The notes below the pieces were generated by a model. The model worked only from the letters and a program-made list of their open reading frames with translations, did not search any database and had not been told where the DNA came from. Of a DNA stretch of 64,000 nucleotides, positions 55,617 through 64,000 are shown in pieces. This stretch comes from Neonectria sp. B-13 (taxonomy: Eukaryota > Ascomycota > Sordariomycetes > Hypocreales > Nectriaceae), in NCBI GenBank assembly GCA_002682825.1, contig NOKP01000001.1:3723296-3787295 (forward strand), in the 5' to 3' direction. How positions within the stretch are numbered: the first letter of the stretch is position 1; the number at the start of each line of letters is the position of its first letter. The translations under genes and the position numbers were made by a program.

Positions 55617-56883
55617 ATGTCTGACTCAGAAGACCCAATTGACCCTCTCGACGAGGGCGGCGAGGACCTCTTCGGCGACGAGGGCGACGACGAGGTTGCG
55701 TCTCCCAAGGAACGCGTCCTCGATGATGATGAACTCGCTTCTGACCCAGAAGGAGACAACTACGGTCAATACCGCAACTACGATGATGAACAGCCGCCGC
55801 AAGAGACTAAGGATCGAGTCGTCAGTGCTATTCAGATGTATCGGCATCGAATCCCGAAGCCCAAAGATGGCGCTGTAGGTGCTCCGACCACTCCATCCCG
55901 TTACGTGCGCTCACAAAGTCCTACAGCTGCGAGTCCTGCGAGTCCCCAAGTTCATCAAAATCAATCCTGAGGAATACGACCCCGACACGTACGAACCGAC
56001 CGAGTTCGACCTGGCCAACGCCAAGTCTCAGAACCCCAAACACGTCGCGAGAGTGCGCAGAGATCACAGCACTGGCGAGCTGAAGAGCAACACCAACATC
56101 TTGCGCTGGAGCGATGGATCGGTGACGATTTCAGTTGGCGGCGAGCAATACGAAATTCAGAAGAAGAGCCTCGCACCCGCTGCCGACAAGCCATACAACG
56201 AGCTACATGATGGCCATTACTATGCCGCCGTCGCTGAATTGAGAAGCAACCTCCTGATGACAGTTGGTCACATCACCGAACAGTACAACGTGCGCCCGAA
56301 CAAGGCTGTCGGCGACGATGCGCTGTCCGTACTGGCCGAGAGGATGGCCATGGCAAGCAAGACTTCATCTGGAGGCGACATGATCATCCGGACTACTCGA
56401 GACCCCGAGCTTCAGAAGAAGCAGGCTGAGATGGCGGAGAAGGAGAGGCTCAAGGCACAGCGACGACGCGACAATGCCGCTGCAAAGATGGATGGTGGAT
56501 TTAGCAGGTCTAATCGTGGAGGTCTCTCTATTGGAGACCTTGAGGGTGGTAGACGAGGTGCTGGCTCCTCCCGGAAGCGTGGTGCGCCGGGATCTGGCAA
56601 GCCCAAGCGACGGGGTCCAGAATACGATTCTGATGACGACCTACCTCAGGGCGTGCGCCGCCCCCAGGATGAGTACGACCTCGAAGACGACTTTGTCGTC
56701 GGTAGCGATGAAGAGGAGTTGGAGAGTGGAGATGACGACGATGATATGTTGGATGATGAGGAAGAGAAGCCACGCTCAAAGAAGCGAAGGACTCGAGATC
56801 GTGACTCAGGTGCCGATGGGTCTGATCTCGAAGCATCGGGACGTGGTAGGCGGCGCAATGTTATCGACGACGACGACGACTAG
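55617..56883 (+). CDS. LEO1: PAF1 complex subunit Leo1
   Basis: RNA polymerase II-associated factor of the PAF1 complex, acting in elongation and histone modification. Exons: 55617-55874 and 55927-56883; 52-bp intron with a GTAGGT donor; 404 aa. The acidic N-terminus (MSDSEDPIDPLDEGGEDLFG) is typical. The splice rebuilds the Leo1 domain core: IPKPKDGALRVLRVPKFIKI, then EEYDPDTYEP, STGELKSNTNILRWSDGSVT and GGEQYEIQKK, followed by YAAVAELRSNLLMTVGHIT. The C-terminus is Lys/Arg-rich, then acidic, ending DDDDD. Without splicing the first frame stops 32 codons later, so the intron is well supported. Divergent from MOB2. Confidence 0.93.
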
Positions 56884-57569
56884 ATTGATTCTCGCCGACG
56901 ATGACCAGGCTGGTTCTTGCCAATGCGCCTTGAGGCGAACCTGGCAAGGGGACGAAGGGGCTGGGTTGACAATGTATGATAATAATCGGCAATTCTGAGG
57001 ACGGCCTGCGCAGAAGGTTCGGCGGCATTGAGATCAGAATGAAGAAAATAGACACAGCGATGCTCACTTTGACTTTGTTCCTGGTTCCCTTGCAGTCAAT
57101 TGTCTGTCCAGCACGCACGAACACTGCAGCCGAGTACATCCAAAGTACTACATAATCCTTATCTGTACACGTAGCTGCAGAGCATTCCTCCCAGCTGCCA
57201 TGACGCGCAACAGGTTTGCAAGGTGGTATTGTGGCTCAGGTTGTGAGACCTCGGGCCCGAGATTGTCGGTTGGTGATCTCATTGGCAATCACATGCTTGT
57301 GTTTAGCGTCACGGTTCGTTGAAGGGCTTCGCTGCGGGGAGCTCCACGGGCCCAACAACATCCGCTCTACACCCTCCCGCGCAGGCTCGTGTTTCCTCTG
57401 ACCACCTAATCGACCTATCTATCGGCGTCGCGAACCATTGGCTGCCTTGCATGTGGCCCGGCGCTCCCAACAATGACCCAGACCTAGGCGTGCGTGCTCC
57501 TCCAGCGCTCGACCCGACTCTATCTCTCCGGCTGTCTTCGATGGTGCTTGTGATCGTCCCTCGGCAACT
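56884..57569. other. Intergenic region LEO1 to patatin-domain gene
   Basis: About 690 bp on the same strand: LEO1 3' flank plus the promoter and leader of the next gene. The plus-strand frame at 57319-57579 crosses the leader and is not credible. Confidence 0.5.
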
Positions 57570-59486
57570 ATGGGGGTAGCTGTGACTGTCTGGGGCGTCG
57601 TCGTGGACGTGGCCAAGTTCTGGAAGCGGGTAAGCTGGAGATTCCATCACCCTTGGTGATTTCACGGCCATCTGTGATCTGTTCTCTGACCATGTTGCTG
57701 CAGAAGCTGAGCAGTTGGTACACGCGCAAGAGCCCGGTCGAGCTATGGCTGCACCTCTTGCGGAATGCCGAGACCTTTGAGGACTGGGAAGAAGCCGCTC
57801 TGCACCTGGACAACCTACTCGGCCTCGATCTCTGGTACGGTAGTCATCGCCATCCTGTCGACGAGCTGTGCTGACTGGCCATAGGCGTAACAACCCGACC
57901 TCGAAGTACTATGACTGGCGCCTCATCACCCACCGACTCGACTCCCTTGCGACCGCTCGGGAGGGCAGCAACTTCCAGCAGTTGGTCAACCTCCTGCGGT
58001 CAGGCCTAGTCCGAAATTTGGGCAACATCACGGCGCCCAAACTCTACAATCGCTCCTTCGCCGGCAGCAAGTATCTCATAGAAGAATATATTACCCAGGT
58101 CGCGGAGTCGGTGGAGGACATCCGCGTCCTCCCAACCAGCCCTTCGTCGACAGGCCATGGAAATGCCAATACCTTGACGACGCAGATGAAGCTGGACTGT
58201 ATCCACGATACAAGACAGGCCTTTGGAAGAAGCACCCTTGTCTTGCAGGGCGGCGCCATCTTTGGAATGTGCCACCTTGGCGTGGTCAAGGCTCTATTCC
58301 TCCGTGGTCTTCTCCCGCGAATCATCACCGGCACGGCCACCGGGGCTCTGATCGCAGCCCTCGTTTCCATCCACACAGAAGACGAGTTGCCAGCCGTCCT
58401 GAGCGGCGATGGAATCGACCTCTCAGCCTTCGCATCCAAAAGTGGTATCGAGGCTTCCAGTAGCCAAACGTCTCGCTCGCGGTGGGAAACGCTGTTGCGG
58501 AGAATCCGTCGTTTCTCGCGCGAAGGCTACTTCCTAGATGTCACAGTCCTAGAAGAATGTGTAAGATCCAACGTTGGCGACCTAACTTTCGAGGAAGCGT
58601 ACAACAGAAGTAAGAGGGTCTTGAACATTACGGTGGCCACAGAAGGTCAAGGCGGCGTTCCCACGCTCCTTAACTACCTTACTGCGCCCAATGTGGTAGG
58701 TTCTTTGTCTTGTTACGTTAAGGGATTCAAACTAAACTGTACTAGTTGATCTGGACCGCTGCTGTGGCATCCAATGCCTCTTCGGCTTCGCTGTACGGCC
58801 ATCGGAAGACGACGATGCTCTGTAAAGATGCACACGGCAACATCGTGCCGTGGGCACCCGCAAATACCATTGACTTTCGTCATTGGACACATACGTCATA
58901 CTCCGATCGCGACTCTCCTCTTCGACGTATCGCCGAATTATTCAATGTAAATCACTTCATCGTCAGCCAGGCCCGCCCCTACCTTATTCCCTTCATCCAG
59001 TCCGACATGCATGGCCCGTCCTTGGTCGAAGCACGGAGTAAGACCACGCAGGTCTCTGCCTTTTTGGTTAGGATGGTTGGGCTCGAGATACGGCATCGAC
59101 TGCGCCAACTGGATACACTGCGCCTGCTCCCCGCAAGCATACGGCGCTTTCTCGTCGATGAACAAGTCCCGGCCGCTTCGATGATGTTGGTTCCCGAGGT
59201 GACCGGGGGAGACTTTGTACGACTGTTGGAAACACCTACGCGCGAGACTTTGAACTACTGGATCTTGAGAGGCGAGCGGAGCGTATGGCCCGCGGTCGCC
59301 GCCCTGCGGATCCGCTGCGCCGTTGAGAATGAGCTGGATCGGTCGTACCAGGTTGTGAGGAAGTTCAAGGCTCCCGGGCTACGACGCAAGGGGAGCATGG
59401 CAGCGACGGTGGAGGCCGAACGCAGAGAGAGGGATCGTACCAACGCTCTTGGAGGCGCTTTGGGCGCAGATCATGAAGGAAGCTAA
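57570..59486 (+). CDS. Patatin-like phospholipase-domain protein lacking the nucleophile Ser
   Basis: Exons: 57570-57629, 57704-57834, 57885-58695, 58746-59486; introns 74, 50 and 50 bp; 580 aa. An N-terminal DUF3336-type region of TGL lipases (MGVAVTVWGVVVDVAKFWKR, then YTRKSPVELWLHLLRNAETF) precedes the patatin fold. Visible: glycine-rich oxyanion loop LVLQGGAIFGMCHLGVVKAL (about 182-201), then IITGTATGALIAALV. The lipase elbow should read G-x-S-x-G, but here it is GTATG with Ala215 in the Ser place. The second dyad motif, normally Asp-Gly, reads SDRDSP (about 387-392). The C-terminus keeps ELFNVNHFIVSQARPYLIPF and NYWILRGERSVWPAVAALRI, as in the fungal Tgl3/4/5-related group. I believe several fungal members share this change, so a non-hydrolytic or altered role is possible. 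Confidence 0.88.
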
Positions 59487-60061
59487 GAATAAAGAAAGCA
59501 CTACAAGGCCATGGGAACAACGAACAAGACACAGACCATTCATGATTCATATACAAGAATGGAGCCTCTATGTATCAACGAACACGACTTATCATGCGGA
59601 AGAACACTACCCGAACATGAGATTGTGGCCCAAATGTGCTAGTTAACTCTACAGACCTAAATAACACTTGTCCTAGATTGCTTTTATTCTACATTATGGC
59701 TCTCTCCTGGTGTGGATTGCCGACGTTACGAGTAGCTCCCAGTATTGTCTCTATAGGTAGGAAACCCACATTCGAAAACTCAGGATTGAACATCCAGTTC
59801 GAACGTTTGTCGTTGCATCTGACCGTGCGTTGAATGCAGTCCAGACATTCGGTGGTTCTCAGGCGAACATACAATGCAAGTTCTCCCACACAGATCCAAC
59901 GGTGTGAACATGAGTGCCCATCCATTGCTGTAAATACCGGCCTCGGTTTACGTTTGTTTTCCCTGTAACCAACACCTCATTCATCATCGCAACTACTTCT
60001 CTTCACGACCCTATTAACACTTGCACGGCTACAGACAAGAACCCGGTAAGCCAAGTACACC
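59487..60061. other. Intergenic region between the two hydrolase-fold genes
   Basis: 575 bp on the same strand. No gene seen. A GTAAGC just before the next start (about 60048) could be an alternative donor, which leaves the next gene's 5' end slightly open. Confidence 0.45.
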
Positions 60062-61483
60062 ATGGACAGAAGGTCACGGATCCCAACTCACATTGTCAGG
60101 CCTTCTGGAACCCACACCCACACCTTTATCCTCCTTCACGATTGTGCCTCCAATGGCGGATTGCTGTGCGCCCAGCTCAAGGCTGCCCTGGAGCCCGTCG
60201 CCATCAGAGATATTCTACCACATGTCCTCTTCGTCTTCCCCAACGGAGAGTTCGCCGCCCTCCACGACCATCAGGACTACCTCAACTGGTTCTCTCTCAA
60301 TAAACTCGAGGAGTCCGACCGACGTGGGACGGAGCCTGAGTGGCGGATGGTCACCGAAGCTGCGCGCACGCTGGACACTCTCGTCGCGGCTGAAGCCATG
60401 AAGGTGGGTCGGGACAACGTCTTCGTGGGAGGCATTGGGATGGGCGCCGCGGTTGGGATGGCGTTTCTGCTACAGACTACGACCCAGCTCGGAGGATTCT
60501 TCGGGCTTGGTGGATGGATGCCCTTCGTCGACGATATAGCCTCCATCGCGACTCGGGCAGTGCTCGACAGAGACGTGCCTCCGGTCATGGTTTCGCATCC
60601 TGCAAAGGGATATCTCGGCGCTCAGCCGTCTATCGCCCCTATTACATCCCAGGCACCCACCATTCCCACGATCCCTTCGTCAGAGGAGGCCATCGCGACT
60701 CCCCTTGAACCAAGTCTCGTGGATCACGCTTCTAGGGTTGGTTATGAGACACCGCTCGTCTTTTGCGGACCCCAGGCTGTTGATTCGGTTTATTTCTGGG
60801 GCAATAGCACCCACCGAGGTCAGCGGGTTTGGGAAGCCCTGGCTCCTCCTGGTGATTTGCTCAAGGTTCCGGATATGGTTGCAATGATAGAATACACGGC
60901 GCAGGAAATATGCTTGTCTACTTTGGCGCCGATGATCCAGTCCGACGCGGACATAGAGATCCTCGGAAACCTGCAATTGCTTCCCTGTCCCAATCTCTGG
61001 CCTTTGGCCGTTCCTCCTCAGTCCGAGCCTCTACAAGAGTGCGAGCCAGAGACAAAGCCACCTGCTTCTCCTCCGGCCACACCGAAGCGGACACCGATGA
61101 ACAACCCACCTCAGCAGAGCAGCGAGGACCGCCTCACACGAGTGGTTAACTTCCTCCGCTACTCCATCGACATGGAGGCGGACGGCCAGAACGCCTCGCA
61201 GACGGCGGTCAACACCCCCGTGGTGCTAGCACACGCTGCTCACGACAGCTGCGTGCCCTTGGCACACGGCAAGGAGGCCCTGGAAACACTCCAGAAGCTA
61301 GGCTTCCAGGTGACATTCACGGCCCTAGAGGGCGATCACTCAGTGAGCCACAGCGCGCTGCAGGAGTTCCTAGTGGCCATCATGGATGAGAATATCGGGA
61401 CGTTTGGGCTGCGCGAGGGCATCGCGATGATGCTCCTGGGGGAGTCCGAGTTGAAGGGGGGCGCTGCAATCGAGTCCTCTTAG
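60062..61483 (+). CDS. Acyl-protein thioesterase-like alpha/beta-hydrolase, nucleophile Ser missing
   Basis: Single exon, 473 aa, phospholipase/carboxylesterase (acyl-protein thioesterase) fold (PF02230). After MDRRSRIPTHIVRPSG come HTFILLHDCASNG (family: HG-x-G near the oxyanion hole), HVLFVFPNGEFAALHDHQDY, LNWFSLNKL, and the nucleophile elbow VGGIGMGAAVG at about 122-132. The family has G-x-S-x-G; here residue 126 is Gly (codon GGG at 60437-60439). The Asp (395, in HDSCVPL) and His (426, in EGDHSVSH) of the triad are in place. About 190 residues lie inserted between elbow and acid, partly Pro/Ser-rich, so the protein is roughly twice the usual length. The ATG at 60062 was taken because the fold begins soon after. 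Catalysis is doubtful. Confidence 0.8.
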   Translation: MDRRSRIPTHIVRPSGTHTHTFILLHDCASNGGLLCAQLKAALEPVAIRDILPHVLFVFPNGEFAALHDHQDYLNWFSLNKLEESDRRGTEPEWRMVTEAARTLDTLVAAEAMKVGRDNVFVGGIGMGAAVGMAFLLQTTTQLGGFFGLGGWMPFVDDIASIATRAVLDRDVPPVMVSHPAKGYLGAQPSIAPITSQAPTIPTIPSSEEAIATPLEPSLVDHASRVGYETPLVFCGPQAVDSVYFWGNSTHRGQRVWEALAPPGDLLKVPDMVAMIEYTAQEICLSTLAPMIQSDADIEILGNLQLLPCPNLWPLAVPPQSEPLQECEPETKPPASPPATPKRTPMNNPPQQSSEDRLTRVVNFLRYSIDMEADGQNASQTAVNTPVVLAHAAHDSCVPLAHGKEALETLQKLGFQVTFTALEGDHSVSHSALQEFLVAIMDENIGTFGLREGIAMMLLGESELKGGAAIESS

Positions 61484-64000
61484 AGGGTGAGAGGCAGGGC
61501 TGGGTGGAATGGGACAGTATACAGGTCGCGGAGGGGGGGGTGTTCGTGGCAGAGCAGCTCAGCCTATAGCTAGAATTAAGGCTGGAGCAGACGGATGTAT
61601 CACAAGACCGGATCAGAGATGTTGGACTAAGGAATTGATTGATGTGTACCTGGATACATACGCCCGACAATGCAAGCGATGTAGGTAAGTAGCATTGGTA
61701 CATGATGTCTGCAAGATGAGTATCTGCAATCATCTCACCATCATGATTAGGTATTGATCAACACTGAACACATGACTCGATTCCGGCCATGTGCTTGGAC
61801 CTGGGACACGAGGCGGACATGTGTCGTCTCAGATGCCCCTTTTTCAGTATACTTCATCTCAAAGTGCAAATGTATGACGGATGTACTCGCAACAGACTCG
61901 ACGTCATCTTCGGAATAACGACGGTCCCCAGCAAACAAACATTGATCGCCCTGCCCCGAGGATCGATCATGTGGTATAAGTGCACATATCTCGTGGCAAC
62001 ATCTTCCCAATCTAGACGCCATTCCTGTTATCGATGTCCCTTACGTACCTCACATCTGATGGCCAACCACAAACCCAGTTTCCTGGGTAAGCAAGGGGTC
62101 TGGCAACCATCTCGGGGCAAAGGAGAAACGTTCTTTTTTTCCCTTTTTCTTCCTTCGGCGGTATGTGTGAGGTCGATGAGGCTCTTCCATTGCCAAGGGC
62201 CAAATGATATCACGGGACGTCAGGATGAATGACGTGGAGTACATATGTATGGCGGGGAAACGAATGAACACGCCGGGGCGTCGACAAGGGCGTACCCCAT
62301 GTAGGACTCATGCAGGACAAGAGTCCGGGGCGCGTCAGCGTCAATCGATGCGAGAGCGGTATTCGCACACCGTGTGGATTTTCAAGCGCGCAGACGAGAA
62401 TGAGAAATCGACGTGACATGCTGGAAGTCAGGCAGTATTGCGTGTAGGTGCACAGCAAATCGTATCCGACCTTCGGATGCAGGTTCCATCATCCGGTATC
62501 GCTCATCTCTGGCAAGTGGTTCTCGTCATCTGGGTTGGTGTAAAGATGCAACCATGTGTTATGTATATCACACTTCCCCTGCGAAATCCAGCCTCTCACA
62601 TGCGTGGCCGATACCGTCAACGCTTCTTTGGGACCACCGAACTTCGGGCCCAACCCATTGTGCAATGCCCGTGTATCTGCAGCGGTAGAAATGTGATGGC
62701 AAAGCAAGGCGGCTGCTTGGGCCGGTCAGCGCCAATGGGTTGGGCATCTGGAATGGACCGAGCAGACGACGATGTCGCAACCTGAAACTCGATGCATGTG
62801 TCTAGGACAGTCAGCAACGACGGAGAGATGCCGGAGGGCATCGTCTGCAGTCTTGGTTGGTTGCTATACTTGATCCCGACACAGCCGGTTAATCAGCCAG
62901 TCTTCTCTGCATGCGAAAGATAGAAGGATACGGTAGATGACAGTGCGTGATTCCTCGGATTCGTTGATAAGCCGGATGGTGTCGAGCCGGCCTATGAAAT
63001 CCGATGGGAATGACCAACGTTGACATTCTCAATGGCGTAAATGGGTCCTAGATACTACCTACAGCCGTCCAGATATCCTCTGGGGGTGCCGGCTGACGAT
63101 CCTCTGATAAGCACCTGTCAGACGTTGAAACAAACCCTCTATCGAACATCACCGATTGGCATTTGCGGGGAAGATTGGCCGGCCATGTGCTGTGCCGTGA
63201 CTTGTCAACGGCATCGTGCTCCCAGAGGGAAAGATGAGATACGAAATGCGTACGCACATGTCACGATGTGTGTCAGAGCAAAGACACACGCATACTACGG
63301 GTCCGAGGGTTCCTGATTCCCCAGCGGCGGGTTGGGTGAGACCTGGCCCTGCATCCAGCTTTGTTCCAGTTCGTCCGGCGATTGCGTCACGCAGCGACCG
63401 ATCGACAGACCAGAACAACTTTGTGCGACGTGAGGTTGCCTGCGCTGGCGAACCGCCATCTCGGCATCCGTCGGTTCATCCGGCGTAGGGCAGAGCGGAT
63501 GGTTTCCGGCCATCTTGTCCTATTTCCTCAGCTGTAGGTAGATCGGACTAGCTTCGAGATATCACCACGCTCCGCCTTCGGAGTTTGGGCGGGCTAGGGA
63601 GGGCTGAGGGCTGAGGTCAGCAGGGTCTCAGTTCAGCAGCATCACGGCAAGTGAGGCGAGCAATCGTCAACCACCGGATGACCTTCCAGAGGGCATAGAA
63701 GGTTTCTAGATGCATGTGTGGCGGCGTCTGGGGGGTTTCAAATGCAACGGATCAGCCGAGAGAGAGGCGCTAGAAGAGGCCACGGATGCCGAGTTTGGGT
63801 GAGTGGGAGAGCAAAAGGGAAGGATTGGTCGTTGACAACATCGACGGTATCAAATGGGGGTGTGCGGCGAAGTCAAGCAGAGAAAAGGAAGGGCATTGAG
63901 ACATGCTCATTTGTCTATCGTCTCCAGCAACTCCTCTTTGAGAAAGCAACGACGCCAACAACACGCCTCAACCACACAGTGTGCAAAGCCGTCCAGCAAC
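61484..64000. other. Gene-free right end
   Basis: About 2.5 kb downstream of the thioesterase-like gene. Only short frames of up to about 150 codons occur on either strand, none resembling a known family or showing plausible splice-joined exons. A G-run lies at about 61530-61540. The last few hundred bases may be the promoter of a gene beyond the window. No RNA gene seen. Confidence 0.55.

Overview
The window is nuclear DNA of a filamentous ascomycete (Pezizomycotina, most likely a Sordariomycete). The evidence is intron-rich eukaryotic genes with short GT-AG introns (mostly 45-80 bp, often with a CTAAC-type branch point), a fairly GC-rich base composition, and a set of single-copy housekeeping genes of typical fungal architecture. 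The species cannot be named from the sequence. I see no transposon, CRISPR array, rRNA or convincing tRNA. Exon limits were inferred from splice signals plus reading-frame continuity and are given under each gene.

Layout, left to right. 0-4 kb: the 5' end of a Pil1/LSP1 eisosome gene (cut by the window edge), a 68-codon His-rich small gene, and OST1 (ribophorin I). 5-13 kb: hexokinase with a 616-bp first intron, RMT2 arginine methyltransferase, and VTC4 polyphosphate polymerase. 13-24 kb: a cystathionine gamma-synthase-like enzyme, MCM4, coatomer zeta, SUA5 and COG4. 24-36 kb: the Golgi Ca/Mn pump PMR1, cohesin RAD21, tubulin cofactor A, THO7 and a five-finger CCCH protein. 37-44 kb: a Sel1-repeat protein (Nif1/Dsf2-like), 2.6 kb of gene-poor DNA, and a bZIP factor with a hydrophobic segment. 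44-51.8 kb: about 7.9 kb with no recognisable gene but many short tandem repeats. 51.8-61.5 kb: a DUF3237 gene, a Mob2-type kinase activator with an 806-bp first intron, LEO1 of the PAF1 complex, a patatin-domain protein and an acyl-protein-thioesterase-like protein. 61.5-64 kb: nothing recognised.

The genes form no metabolic cluster. They are core functions: secretory pathway (OST1, RET3, COG4, PMR1), chromosome replication and cohesion (MCM4, RAD21), transcription and RNA export or decay (LEO1, THO7, CCCH protein), and primary metabolism (hexokinase, VTC4, cystathionine gamma-synthase). Several pairs are divergent and share a promoter region: OST1/hexokinase, RMT2/VTC4, MCM4/RET3, PMR1/RAD21, THO7/CCCH and MOB2/LEO1.

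The points most worth a second look are: two neighbouring hydrolase-fold genes that both lack the nucleophile serine; a bZIP factor that may be membrane-tethered; introns that are multiples of three without stops, one of them inside a zinc finger; micro first exons followed by very long introns in hexokinase and MOB2; and the repeat-rich gene desert.
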